A program made the position numbers and the translations under genes. Below are positions 24,871 through 41,342 of a stretch of DNA of 64,000 nucleotides, one piece after another; the first letter of the stretch is position 1; the number at the start of each line of letters is the position of its first letter. Origin of the DNA: Petrolisthes cinctipes (Eukaryota > Arthropoda > Malacostraca > Decapoda > Porcellanidae); NCBI GenBank assembly GCA_033782935.1, contig JAWQEG010000411.1:493501-557500 (forward strand), read 5' to 3'. The notes under the pieces were generated by a model, which saw only the letters and a program-made list of their open reading frames with translations, was not told the origin of the DNA and did no database searches.

Positions 24871-27800
24871 ACCCACCACCCCATTAATTATGGTTGATAT
24901 TTACAGTCCAAGCACTGTAATGACACCAACACACCCAGCAATCCATGAATGACTGTTGAAATTTACAGTCCAAGCAGTCTAATGTCACCCACCACCCCAT
25001 AAATGACTGTTGATATTTACAGTCTAAGTACTGTAATGACACCCACACACCCACCTCCCAAAGAATGACTTTTGATATTTACAGTCCAAGCACTGTAATG
25101 ACACATACACACCCACCACCCCATGAATAACTGTAGATATTTACAGTCCAGGCTCTGTAATGACACTCACACACCCACCACCCTATGAATGACTTTTGAT
25201 ATTTTCAGTCCAAGCACTGTTATGACACCCACATTCCCACCACCCCATAAATGACGGTTCATTTTTTTAGTCCAAGCACTGTAATGACACCCACACAACC
25301 ACCATCCCATGAATGACTGTTGATATTTTCAGTCCAAGCACTGTAATTATATCCACACACCCACCACACCATAAATGACTGTTGATATTTACAGTCCAAG
25401 CACTGTCACGATACTCAAACACGCACTACCCTATGAATGACTGTTGATATTTACAGTCCAATGAATGTAATGACACCCTCACACCCACCACCCCATGAAT
25501 GACTGTTAATATTTACAGTCCAAGCACTCTAATGACACCCACCACCCTATGAATGACTGTTGATATTTACAATCAAAACACTGTAATTACACCCACACAC
25601 CCTTTACCCCTTGAATGACTGTTGATATTTACAGTCCAAGTACTGTAATGACACCTACACACCCACCACACAATGATTGACTGCTGATATTTACAATCCA
25701 AACACTGCACAGACACCCAGATACCCACAACCCCATGAATGACTGTTGATATTTACAGTCCAAGCTCTGTAATGACACAAACACATCAATCACCCCTGGA
25801 ATGACTGTTGATATTTAGAGTCCAAGCATTGTAATGCCACCCACCACCCCATGAATGACTGTTTATATTTACAGTCCAAACACTAATGACACCCGCACAC
25901 CCACCACACCATGAATGACTTGATATTTACTGTCCAAGCACTGTAATGACACCCACACCCCCACCACCCCATGAATGACTGTTGATATTTACAGTCCAAG
26001 TACTATAATGACACCCACACACCCACGAAACCATGAATGACTGTTGATATTTACAGTCCAAGCACTATAATGACACCCACACACCAACCAAACCATGAAT
26101 GACTGTTGATATTTACAGTCCAAGCACTGTAATGACACCGTCATACCCACCACCTTATGAATGACTGTTGATATTTACAGTCCAAGCTCTGTAATGACAC
26201 AAACACATCAATCACCCCTGGAATGACTGTTGATATTTACAGTCCAAGCACTCTAATGACACCCACCACCCTATGAATGACTGTTGAAATTTACAATCAA
26301 AACACTGTAATAACACCCACACACCCACCATCCCATGAATGACAGTTGATATTTACATTCCAATCACTGTAATGAAACCCACACACCCACCACCACATGA
26401 TTGACTGTTGATATTTACAGTCCAAGCACTGTAATGACATCCACACACCCACCACCCTATGAATGAATATTGATATTTACAGTCCAAGCTCTGTAATGAC
26501 ACTCACACACCAACAACCCTATGAATGACTGTTGATATTTACAGTCCAAGCACTGTAATGACACCCACTACCCAATGAATGACTGTTGATATTTACAGTC
26601 AAAGCACTGTAATGACACCCACACACCCATCACCCCATGAATGACTGTTGATATTTACAGTCCAAGCTCTCTAATGACATCCACAAACCCACCACCCCAT
26701 GAATTATAGTTGATATTTACAGTCCAAGCACTCTAATGACACCCACCACCCTATGAATGACTGTTGATATTTACAATCAAAATACTGTAATGACACGCAC
26801 ACACCTATCATCCTATAAATTACTGTTGATATTTACAGTCCAAACACTGTAATGACACCCACACACCCACCACCTCATGATTGACTGTTGATATTTACAG
26901 TCCAAGCACTGTAATTACATCCACACAACCACCACCCAATGAATGAATATTGATATTTACAGTCCAAGCTCTGTAATGACACTCACACACCAACCACCCT
27001 ATGAATGACTGTTGATATTTACAGTCCATGCACTGTAATCACCCCCCCCCCTAAATGACGGTTGATATTTATAGTCCAAGCACTGTAATGACACCCACAC
27101 ACCCACCACCATATGAATGACTGTTGATATTTACAGTCCAAGCACTGTAATGCCCCCCACCACCCCATAAATGACTGTTGATATTTACAGTCTAAGCACT
27201 AATGACACACACACACCCACCACCCCATGAATGACTTAATATTTACCGTTCAAGCACTGTAATGACACCCCCCCACCCACCACCCAATGAATGACTGTTG
27301 ATATTTACAGTCCAAGCACTGTAATGACACCCACAAACCCTTCACCCCATGAATGACTGTTGATATTTACAGTCCAAGCACTATAATGACACTCACTACC
27401 CCATGAATGACTGTTGATATTTACATTCCAAGCACTAATGACACGCACATACCCACCACCCCAAAATGACTTGATATTTACAGTCCAAGCCATGTAATGA
27501 CACCCACACATCCACAACCCAATGAATGACTGTTAATATTTACAGTCCAAGCACTATAATGACACCCACACACCCACCAAACCATAAATGACTGTTGATA
27601 TTTACAGTCCAAGCACTATAATGACACCAACACTCCCACCAAACCATGAATGACTCTTGATATTTACAGTCCAAGCACTGTAATGACACCGTCATACCTA
27701 CCACCTTATGAATGACTGTTGATATTTACAGTAAAAGCACTGTAATGACACCCCCACACCCACCACCCCATTAATAATGGTTGAAATTTACAGTCCCAGC

Positions 27801-28908
27801 ACTGTAATGACACCCACACACCCACCACCCCATGAATGACTGTTGATATTTACAGTCCAAGCACTCTAATGACACTCACCACCCTATGAATGACTGTTGA
27901 AATTCACAATCAAAACACTGTAATGACACCCACACACCCACCATCCCATGAATGACAGTTGATATTTACAGTCCAAGCAATGTAATGACATCCACACACC
28001 CACCACCCCATGAATGACTGTTGATATTTACAGTCCAAGCTCTGTAATGACACTCACATACCAACCACCCCATAAATGACTGTTGATATTTACAGTTCAA
28101 GCAATATAATGACACCCACACATCCACCACCCCATGAATGACTGTTGATATTTACAGTCCAAGCACTGTAATGACACCTCCACACCCACCACCCCATTAA
28201 TTATGGTTGATATTTACAGTCCAAGCACTGTAATGACACCAACACACCCAGCAATCCATGAATGACTGTTGAAATTTACAGTCCAAGAACTCTAATGAAA
28301 CCCACCACCCCAGAAATAACTGTTGATATTTACAGTCTAAGTACTGTAATGACACCCACACACCCACCACCCCAAGAATGACTTTTGATATTTACAGTTC
28401 CAGCACTGTAATGACACATACACACCCACCACCCCATGAATGACTGTTGATATTTACAGTCCAAGCACTGTTATGACACCCACATTCACACCACCCTATA
28501 AATGACGGTTGATTTTTATAGTCCAAGCACTGTAATGACACCCACACACCCACCACCCCATGAATGACTGTTAATATTTTTAGTCCAAGCACTGTAATTA
28601 CATCCACACACCCACAACACCATGAATGACTGTTAATATTTACAGTCCAAGCACTGTCACGATACTCAAACACGCACCACCCTATGAATGACTGTTAATA
28701 TTTACAGTCCAATCACTGTAATGACACCCACACACCAACCACCTAATGAATGACTGTTGATATTTACAGTCCAAGCACAGTCATGACACCCACCACCCAA
28801 TAAATGAATGTTGATATTTATAGTTAAAACATTGTAATGACACCCATACACCCACCACACCATGAATAACTGTTGATATTTACAGTCCAAGCACTGTAAT
28901 GACACGGA

Positions 28909-31900
28909 CACACCGACCACCCCATGATTGATTGTTGATATTTACAGTCCAAGCACTGTAATGTCATCCACACATAAACCACCCAATGAATAATGGTTGA
29001 TATTTACAGTCCAATCACTTTAATGACATCCACACACCCACTACCCCATGAATGACTGTTAATATATACAGTCCAAGCACTGTAATGTCACCCACACTCC
29101 CACCACCCAATGAATAATGGTTGATATTTACAGTCCAAGAACTGTAATGAAACCCACACACCCACCACCCCATGAATGACATTTGATATTTTCAGTTCAA
29201 GCACTGTAATGACATCTACACACCCACCACAAAATGAATGATGGATGATATTTACAGTCCAAGGACTGTAATGACACCCACACACCCACCACCTAATAAA
29301 TGACTGTTGATATTTACAGTCCAAGCACTGTAATGAAACCCACACACCCATTACCCTATGAATTACTGTTAATATTTAGAGTCCAAGCACTGTAATGCCA
29401 ACCACCACCCCATGAATGACTGTTGATATTTACAGTCCAAGCAATGTAATGACACCCACACACCCACTACCCCATGAATGACTGTTGATATTTACAGTCC
29501 AAGCACTCTAATAACACCTACACACCCTAACCCCATAAATGACTGTTAATATTTACAGTCCAATCACTATAATGTAACCCTCACACCCACCACCCAATGA
29601 ATGATGGTTGATATTTACAGTCCAAAAAAATGTAATGAAACCCACACACCCACCACCCCATGGATGACAGTTGATATTTTCAGTCCAAACACTGTAATGA
29701 CATCTACACACCCACCACCCCAAGAATTACTTTTGATATTTACAGTCCAAGCACTCTAATGACACAGACACATCCACCACCCCATGAATGACTGTTGATA
29801 TTTACAGTCCAAGCACTAATGACACACACACACACACCACCCCATAAATGAAGGTTGATATATTTAGTCCAAGCACTGTAATGACAGCCACACACCCACA
29901 ATCCTATGAATAACTGTTGATATTTACAGTTCAAGCACTGTAATGACATCCACAAACCCACCACCCCATGATTGGATGTTGATATTTACAGTCCAAGCAC
30001 TGTAATGAAAGCCACACACCCACCACCCAATGAATGATGGTTCATATTTACCGTCTAATCACTGTAATGACACCCACACACTCACCACCCCATGAATGAC
30101 TTTTGATTTTTACAGTCCAAGCACTGTCATGACACCCACACACCCACCACCACATGAATAACTGTTGATATTTACAGTCCAAGCATTTTAATAAAACCCA
30201 CCACCCTATGAATGACTGTTAATATTTACAGTCAAAACACTCTAATGACACCCAGACACCCACCACCCCATGAATGACTGTTGATATTTACAGTCCAAGC
30301 ACTCTAATGACACCCACCACCATATGAATGACTGTTGATATTTACAATCAAAACAATGTAATGACAACCACACACCCAAAACCCCATGAATAATCATTAA
30401 TATTTACAGTCCAAGCACTGTAATGAAACCCACAAACCCACCACCCAATAATTGACTGTTGATATTTACAGTCCAAGCACTGTAATGACAGCCACACATC
30501 CACCACCCCATAAATAACTATTGATATTTACGTTCTAAGCCCTGTTATGACACCCACACACCCACCACCCCAAGAATGACTTTTGACATTTACTGTCCAA
30601 GCACTGTAATGACACCCATACACCCACCACCCCATAAATGACTGTTGATATTTACAGTCCAAGCTCTGTAATGACACTCACACACTCCCCACCATATAAA
30701 TGACTGTTGATATTTACAGTCCAAGCACTGTAATGAAACCCACAAACCCACCACCCAATAATTGACTGTTGATATTTACATTCTAACACTGTAATGACAC
30801 CCACACACCATCCACCCCATTATTTATGGTTGATATTTACAGTCCAAGCACTCTAATGACACCCACCACCCTATAAATGACTGTTGATATTTACAATCAA
30901 AACACTGTAATGACACCCACACACCCATCACCCCAGGAATGACTGTTGATATTTACAGTCCAAACACTCTAATGACATCCACAAACCCACCACCCCATGA
31001 ATTATGGTTGATATTTACAGTCCAAGCACTCTAATGACACCCACCACCCTATGAATGACTGTTGATATTTACAATCAAAACACTGTAATGACACGCACAC
31101 ACCCACCACCCAATGAATGACTGTTGATATATTTACAGTCCAAGCACTGTAATGACACCCACAAACCCATCACCCTATGAATGACTGTTGATATTTACAG
31201 TCCAAGCACTATAATGACACCCACTACCCCATGAATGACTGTTGATATTTACATTCCAAGCACTAATGACACACACATACCCACCACCCCTAAATGACTT
31301 GATATTTACAGTCCAAGCCATGTAATGACACCCACACATCCACCACCCCATTAATGACTGTTAATATTTACAGTCCAAACAGTATAATGACACCCACACA
31401 CCCACCAAACCATGAATGACTGTTAATATTTAAAGTCCAAGCACTATAATGACACACACACACCCACCAAACCATGAATGACTGTTGATATTTACAGTCC
31501 AAGCACTGTAATGACATCCACACACCCACCACCCCATGAATGACTGTTGATATTTACAGTCCAAGCTCTGTAAAGACACTCACACACCAACAACCCTATG
31601 AATGACTGTTAATATTTACAGTCCAAACACTGTAATGACACCCACACACCCACCACCCCATAAATGACGGTTGCTATTTATAGTCCAAGCACTGTAATGA
31701 CACCCACACACCCACCACACCATGAATGACTGTTGATATTTACAGTCGAAGCACTGTAATGCCACTCTACTCCCCATGAATGACTGTTGATATTTACAGT
31801 CCAATCACTAATGACACAAACAAACCCACCACCCTATGAATGACTTGATATTTACAGTCCAAGCACTGTAAAGACACTCACACACCCACCACCCTATGAA

Positions 31901-32165
31901 TAACTGTTGATATTTACAGTCCAAGCACTGTAATGTCATCCACAAACCCACAAACTCTTATGATTGATTGTTGATTTTTACAGTCCAAGCACCGTAATGA
32001 CCGCCACACACCCACCACCCCAAAAATGACAGTAGATATTTACAGTCAAAGCACTGTAATGACACCCACACACCCAGCACGCCATAAATAACGGTTATTA
32101 TTTATAGTCCAAGCACTGTAATGACACCCACACACCCACCACCCCATGAATGACTGTTGATATTT
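28909..32165. repeat. 3.26-kb duplicated satellite block, copy 1
   Basis: Colinear with 33353-36609 at a constant offset of 4,444 bp. On reading I found two substitutions (29282 A against 33726 G; 31126 G against 35570 T) and no indel. Neighbouring monomers in the array differ far more than this, so the block was copied recently or was duplicated in assembly. It holds no gene. Confidence 0.92.
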
Positions 32166-33352
32166 TAAGTCCAAGCACTGTAATGACAGCAACACACCCA
32201 CCTCCCCATGAATGACTGTTAATATTTACAGTTGAACAATGTAATGACACCCACACACCCACCACCCATTGAATGATGGTTGATATTTACAGTCCAAGAA
32301 CTGTAATGACACCCACACACTCACCACCCCATGAATGACTGTTGATATTTACAGTCCAAGCACTCTAATGACACTCACCATCCTATGAATGACTGTTGAA
32401 ATTTACAATCAAAACACTGTAATGACACCCACACACCCACCATCCATTGAATGACAGTTGATATTTACAGTCCAAGCACTGTAATGACACCCACACACCT
32501 ACCACCCTATGATTGACTGTTGATATTTACAGTCCAAGCACTGTAATGACACCTACACACCCACCACCCAATAAATGACTGTTGATATTTACAGTCTAAG
32601 CTCTGTAATGACACCCACACACACACCAATCCATGAATGACTGTTTTTATATACAGTCCAATCACTGTGATGACACCCACACACCTACCACCCCATAAAT
32701 GACATTTGATTTTTATAGTTCAAGCACTGTAATGACACCCACACTCCTACCACCCCATGAATGACTGTTTACATTTTCAGTCAAAGCACTGTAATGACAT
32801 CCACACATCCACCACCCCATGAATGACTTAATATTTACAGTCCAAGCACTGTAATGTCACCCACACACACACCACCCCGTAAATGACTGTTAATATTTAC
32901 ATTCTGAGCACTGTAATGACACCCACACACCCACCTCCCAATAAATGATGGTTGATATTTACAGTCCAAGAACTGTAATGACACCCACACACTCACCACC
33001 CCATGAATGACTGTTGATATTTACAGTCCAAGCACTGTCATGACACCCACACACCCACCACCCCATGAATAACTGTTGATATTTACAGTCCAAGCACTCT
33101 AAAGACACTCACCACCCTGTGAATGACTGTTAATATTACAGTCAAAACACTGTAATGACACCCACACACCCACCATCCCCCATAAATGACTGTTGTTATT
33201 TACAGTCCAAGCATTGTAATGACACCTACACACCCACCACCCCATTATTGACTGTTGATATTAACAGTCCAAGAACTGCATAGACACCTACACACCAACC
33301 ACCCAATAAATGACTGATGATATTTACAATCTAAGCACTGTAATGACATCCA

Positions 33353-36300
33353 CACACCGACCACCCCATGATTGATTGTTGATATTTACAGTCCAAGCAC
33401 TGTAATGTCATCCACACATAAACCACCCAATGAATAATGGTTGATATTTACAGTCCAATCACTTTAATGACATCCACACACCCACTACCCCATGAATGAC
33501 TGTTAATATATACAGTCCAAGCACTGTAATGTCACCCACACTCCCACCACCCAATGAATAATGGTTGATATTTACAGTCCAAGAACTGTAATGAAACCCA
33601 CACACCCACCACCCCATGAATGACATTTGATATTTTCAGTTCAAGCACTGTAATGACATCTACACACCCACCACAAAATGAATGATGGATGATATTTACA
33701 GTCCAAGGACTGTAATGACACCCACGCACCCACCACCTAATAAATGACTGTTGATATTTACAGTCCAAGCACTGTAATGAAACCCACACACCCATTACCC
33801 TATGAATTACTGTTAATATTTAGAGTCCAAGCACTGTAATGCCAACCACCACCCCATGAATGACTGTTGATATTTACAGTCCAAGCAATGTAATGACACC
33901 CACACACCCACTACCCCATGAATGACTGTTGATATTTACAGTCCAAGCACTCTAATAACACCTACACACCCTAACCCCATAAATGACTGTTAATATTTAC
34001 AGTCCAATCACTATAATGTAACCCTCACACCCACCACCCAATGAATGATGGTTGATATTTACAGTCCAAAAAAATGTAATGAAACCCACACACCCACCAC
34101 CCCATGGATGACAGTTGATATTTTCAGTCCAAACACTGTAATGACATCTACACACCCACCACCCCAAGAATTACTTTTGATATTTACAGTCCAAGCACTC
34201 TAATGACACAGACACATCCACCACCCCATGAATGACTGTTGATATTTACAGTCCAAGCACTAATGACACACACACACACACCACCCCATAAATGAAGGTT
34301 GATATATTTAGTCCAAGCACTGTAATGACAGCCACACACCCACAATCCTATGAATAACTGTTGATATTTACAGTTCAAGCACTGTAATGACATCCACAAA
34401 CCCACCACCCCATGATTGGATGTTGATATTTACAGTCCAAGCACTGTAATGAAAGCCACACACCCACCACCCAATGAATGATGGTTCATATTTACCGTCT
34501 AATCACTGTAATGACACCCACACACTCACCACCCCATGAATGACTTTTGATTTTTACAGTCCAAGCACTGTCATGACACCCACACACCCACCACCACATG
34601 AATAACTGTTGATATTTACAGTCCAAGCATTTTAATAAAACCCACCACCCTATGAATGACTGTTAATATTTACAGTCAAAACACTCTAATGACACCCAGA
34701 CACCCACCACCCCATGAATGACTGTTGATATTTACAGTCCAAGCACTCTAATGACACCCACCACCATATGAATGACTGTTGATATTTACAATCAAAACAA
34801 TGTAATGACAACCACACACCCAAAACCCCATGAATAATCATTAATATTTACAGTCCAAGCACTGTAATGAAACCCACAAACCCACCACCCAATAATTGAC
34901 TGTTGATATTTACAGTCCAAGCACTGTAATGACAGCCACACATCCACCACCCCATAAATAACTATTGATATTTACGTTCTAAGCCCTGTTATGACACCCA
35001 CACACCCACCACCCCAAGAATGACTTTTGACATTTACTGTCCAAGCACTGTAATGACACCCATACACCCACCACCCCATAAATGACTGTTGATATTTACA
35101 GTCCAAGCTCTGTAATGACACTCACACACTCCCCACCATATAAATGACTGTTGATATTTACAGTCCAAGCACTGTAATGAAACCCACAAACCCACCACCC
35201 AATAATTGACTGTTGATATTTACATTCTAACACTGTAATGACACCCACACACCATCCACCCCATTATTTATGGTTGATATTTACAGTCCAAGCACTCTAA
35301 TGACACCCACCACCCTATAAATGACTGTTGATATTTACAATCAAAACACTGTAATGACACCCACACACCCATCACCCCAGGAATGACTGTTGATATTTAC
35401 AGTCCAAACACTCTAATGACATCCACAAACCCACCACCCCATGAATTATGGTTGATATTTACAGTCCAAGCACTCTAATGACACCCACCACCCTATGAAT
35501 GACTGTTGATATTTACAATCAAAACACTGTAATGACACGCACACACCCACCACCCAATGAATGACTGTTTATATATTTACAGTCCAAGCACTGTAATGAC
35601 ACCCACAAACCCATCACCCTATGAATGACTGTTGATATTTACAGTCCAAGCACTATAATGACACCCACTACCCCATGAATGACTGTTGATATTTACATTC
35701 CAAGCACTAATGACACACACATACCCACCACCCCTAAATGACTTGATATTTACAGTCCAAGCCATGTAATGACACCCACACATCCACCACCCCATTAATG
35801 ACTGTTAATATTTACAGTCCAAACAGTATAATGACACCCACACACCCACCAAACCATGAATGACTGTTAATATTTAAAGTCCAAGCACTATAATGACACA
35901 CACACACCCACCAAACCATGAATGACTGTTGATATTTACAGTCCAAGCACTGTAATGACATCCACACACCCACCACCCCATGAATGACTGTTGATATTTA
36001 CAGTCCAAGCTCTGTAAAGACACTCACACACCAACAACCCTATGAATGACTGTTAATATTTACAGTCCAAACACTGTAATGACACCCACACACCCACCAC
36101 CCCATAAATGACGGTTGCTATTTATAGTCCAAGCACTGTAATGACACCCACACACCCACCACACCATGAATGACTGTTGATATTTACAGTCGAAGCACTG
36201 TAATGCCACTCTACTCCCCATGAATGACTGTTGATATTTACAGTCCAATCACTAATGACACAAACAAACCCACCACCCTATGAATGACTTGATATTTACA

Positions 36301-36609
36301 GTCCAAGCACTGTAAAGACACTCACACACCCACCACCCTATGAATAACTGTTGATATTTACAGTCCAAGCACTGTAATGTCATCCACAAACCCACAAACT
36401 CTTATGATTGATTGTTGATTTTTACAGTCCAAGCACCGTAATGACCGCCACACACCCACCACCCCAAAAATGACAGTAGATATTTACAGTCAAAGCACTG
36501 TAATGACACCCACACACCCAGCACGCCATAAATAACGGTTATTATTTATAGTCCAAGCACTGTAATGACACCCACACACCCACCACCCCATGAATGACTG
36601 TTGATATTT
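33353..36609. repeat. 3.26-kb duplicated satellite block, copy 2
   Basis: Near-identical to 28909-32165. A ~130-bp segment just before this copy (33201-33330) is repeated just after it (36609-36738; offset 3,408), so the copy sits between direct repeats, as expected from unequal exchange. Confidence 0.92.
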
Positions 36610-39600
36610 GCAGTCCAAGCATTATAATGACACCCACACACCCACCACCCCATTATTGACTGTTGATATTAACAGTCCAAGAACTGCATAGACACCTACA
36701 CACCAACCACCCAATAAATGACTGATGATATTTACAATCAAAACACTGTAATGACATCCACACACACACCACCCCATGAATAACTGTTCATATTTACAGT
36801 CCAATCACTGTAATGACACCCACACACCTACCACCCCATAAATGACATTTTATTTTTTATAGTCCAAGCACTGTAATGACACCCACACACCTACCACCAC
36901 ATGAATGATGGTTGATATTTACAATCGAAGAACTGTAATGGCAACCACACACTCACCACCCCATGAATGACTGTTGATATTTACAGTCCAAGCACTGTCA
37001 TGACACCCACACACCTACCACCCCATGAATATCTGTTTACATTTTCAGTAAAAGCACTGTAATGACATCCACACACCCACCACCCCATAAATGACTGTTA
37101 ATATTTATAGTCCAAGCACTGTAATGTCACCCACACACCCACCACCCAATGAATGATGGTTGATATTTACAGTCCAAGAACTGTAATGGCACCCACACAC
37201 CCACCACCCCTTGAAAGACTGTTGATATTTTCGTTCCAAGAACTGTAAAGACATCCACACACCCACCACCCCATGAATGACTGTTAATATTTACAGTCTG
37301 AGCACAGTAATGACACCCACCCACCCATCTCCCAATGAATGATGGTTGATATTTACAGTCCAAGAACTGTAATGACACCCACACACTCACCACCCTATAT
37401 ATGACTGTTGATATTTACAGTCCAAGCACTGTCATGACACCCACACACCTACCACCCCATGAATAACTGTTGATATTTACAGTCCAAGCTCGCTAATGAC
37501 ACCCACCACCCTATGAATGACTGTTAATATTACAGTCAAAACACTGTAATGACACCCACACACCCACCACCCCATAAATGACTGTTGTTATTTACAGTCC
37601 AAACATTGTAATGACACCCACACACCCACCATCCCATTATTTTCTGTTGATATTTACAGTCCAAGCACTGCATAGACACCCAAACACCCACCACCCACTG
37701 AATGACTGTTGATATTTACAGTCGAAGCACTGTAATGACACCCACACACCCATCACCCCATGAATGACGGTTGATATTTTACTCCGAGCACTGTAATGAC
37801 ACCCACACACCCACCACCTCATGATTGACAGTTGATATTTACAGTCGAAGCACTGTAATGACATCCACAAACCCACCACCCCATGAATTATGGTTGATAT
37901 TTACAGTCCAAGCACTCGAATGACACCCATTTCCCTATGAATGACTGTTGATATTTACAATCAAAACACTGTAATGACACGCACACACCCACCATCCCAT
38001 AAATGACTGTTGATATTTACAGTCTAAGCACTGTAATGACACCCACACACCCACCACCTCATGATTAACTGTTGATATTTAAAGTCCAAGCACTGTAATG
38101 ACATCCACACACCCACCACCCCATGAATGAATATTGATATTTACAGTCCAAGCTCTGTAATGACACTCACACACCAACCACCCTATGAATGACTGTTGAT
38201 ATTTACAGTCCAAGCACTGTATTCACCACCCCTTTAAATGTTAGTTGATATTTATAGTCCAAGCACTGTAATTACACCCACACACACACCACCCTATGAA
38301 TGACTGTTGATATTTACAGTCCAAGCACTGTAATGCCCCCCAATACCCCATAAATGACTGTAGATATTTACAGTCTAAGCACTAATGACACCCACACACC
38401 CACCACCCCATGAATGACTTGATATTTACCGTTCAAGCACTGTAATGACACCCCCCACCCACCACTCCAGGAATGAATGTTGATATTTACAGTCCAAGCA
38501 CTGTAATGACACCTACAAACCCACCTCCCCATGAATGACTGTTTATATTTACAGTCCAAGCTCTGTAATGACACTCACACACCAACCACCCTATGAATGA
38601 CTGTTGATATTTACAGTCCAAGCACTGTAATGACACCCACACACCCACCACCCCATAAATGACTGGTGATATTTACAGTCCAAGCACTGTAATGACATCC
38701 ACACACCCACCACTTAATGAATGGCACTTAATATATAGTCCAAGCACTGTAATGACACCCACACACCCACCACCTCATTAATGACTGTTGATATTTACAG
38801 TCTGAGCACTGTAATGACACCCACACACATACAACTCAATGAATGATGGTTGATATTTACAGTCCAATCACTGTAATGACACCCACACACTCACCACCCC
38901 ATGAAAGACTGTTGATATCTACAGTCCAAGCACTGTCATGACACCCACACACCAACCACCCCATGAATACCTGTTGACATTTACAGTCCAAGCACTCTAA
39001 TGACACCCACCACCCTATGAATGACTGTTAATATTTACAGTCAAAACACTGTAATGACACCCACACACCACCACCCCATGAATGACTGTTGATATTTGCA
39101 GTCCAAGCATTGTAATGATACCCACACACTCACCACCCCATGATTGACTGTTGATATTTACAGTCCAAGCACTGCATAGACACCCAAACACCCACCACCC
39201 AATGAATGACTGTTGATATTTACAGTCCAAGCACTGTAATGACACCCACACACCCATCACCCCATGAATGACTGCTGATATTTACAATCCAAGCACTATA
39301 CTGACACCCACCACCCCATGAATGACTGTTGATATTTAAATACATTCCAAGCACTAATGACACACACATACCCACCACCCTATAAATGACTTGATATTTA
39401 CAGTCCAAGCCATGTAATGACACCCACACACCCACCACCCCATGAATGACTGTTGATATTTGCAGTCCAAGCATTATAATGACACCTACACACCCAACAA
39501 ACCATGAATGACTGTTGATATTTACAGTCCTATCACTGCAATGAAACCCACACATCCACCACTTCATTATTGACTGTTAATATTTACAGTCCAAGCATTT

Positions 39601-41091
39601 ATATGACATCCACACACCCACCACCCCATGAATTGCTGTTGATATTTACAGTCCAAGCTCTGTAATGACACTCACACACCAACCACCCAATAAATGTCTG
39701 TTGATATTTACAGTCCAAGCACTGTAATGACACCCACACACCCACAACCACATAAATGACGGTTGATATTTATTGTCCAAGCACTGTAATGACACCCACA
39801 CACACACCCACCATTAATGACTGTTGATTTTTACAGTCTGAGCACTGTAATGACACCCACACACCCACCACTCAATGAATGATGGTTGATATTTATAGTC
39901 CAATCACTGTAATGACACCCACACACTCACCACCCAATGAAAGACTGTTGATATTTACAGTCCAAGCACTGTCATGACACCCACACACCAACCACCCCAT
40001 AAATAACTGTTGACATTTACAGTCCAAGCACTCTAATGACACCCACCACCCTATGAATGACTGTTAATTTTTACAGTCAAAACACTGCAATGACACCCAC
40101 ACACCCACCACCCCATGAATGACTGTTGATATTTACAGTCCAAGCATTGTAATGATACCCACACACTCACCAACCCATGATTGACTGTTGATATTTACAG
40201 TCCAAGCTCTGTAATGACACTCACACACCAACCATGCAATGAATGACTGTTGATATTTACAGTCCAAGCACTGTAATGACACCCACACACCCATCTCCCC
40301 ATGAATGACTGCTGATATTTACAGTCCAAGCACTATACTGACACCCACCACCCCTTGATTGACTGTTGATATTAAATACATTCCAAGCACTAATGATACA
40401 CACATACCCACCACCTTATAAATGTCTTGATATTTACTGTCCAAGCCATGTAATGACACCCACACACCCACCACCCCATGAATGACTGTTGATATTTACA
40501 GTCCAAGCACTATAATGACACCCACACACCCACCAAACCATAAATGACTGTTGATATTTACAGTCCAAGCACTGTAATGACACCGTCATACCCACCACCC
40601 CATGAATAACTGTTGATATTTACAGTCAAAGCACTGTAATGACACCCTCACATCCACCACCCCATGAATTATTGTTGATATTTACAGTCCAAGCACTGCA
40701 TAGACACCCAAACATCCACCACCCCATGATTGACTGTTGATATTTCAAGTCCAAGCACTGCATAGACACCCAAACACCCACCACCCCATGAATGACTGTT
40801 GATATTTACAGTCCAAACACTATAATGACACCCACTACCCAATAAATGACTGTTGATATTTATAGTCCAAGCAGTAATGACACACACATACACACCACCC
40901 CATAAATGACTTGATATTTACAGTCGAAGCCATGTAATGACACCCACACACCCACCACCCAATGAATGACTGTTGATATTTACAGTCCAAGCACTATAAA
41001 GACACCCACACACCCACCAAACCATGAATGACTGTCGATATTTACAGCCCGAGCACTGTAATGACACCGTCATACCCACCACCTTATGAAT

Positions 41092-41342
41092 GACTGTTGA
41101 TATTTACAGTCAAAGGACTGTAATGACACCCCCACACCCACCACCCCATGAATAATGGTTGATATTTACAGTCCCAGCACTGTAATGACACCCACACACC
41201 CACCACCCCATGAATGACTGTTGATATTTACAGTCCAAGCACTCTAATGACACCCACCACCTTATGAATGACTGTTGATATTTACAGTCAAAGGACTGTA
41301 ATGACACCCCCACACCCACCACCCCATGAATAATGGTTGATA
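41092..41342. repeat. Local three-monomer duplication (178 bp)
   Basis: CTTATGAATGACTG...CAGTCAAAGGACTG followed by GAATAATGGTTG occurs at about 41092 and again at about 41270. The 178-bp offset equals two 62-bp monomers and one 54-bp monomer. Confidence 0.8.
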
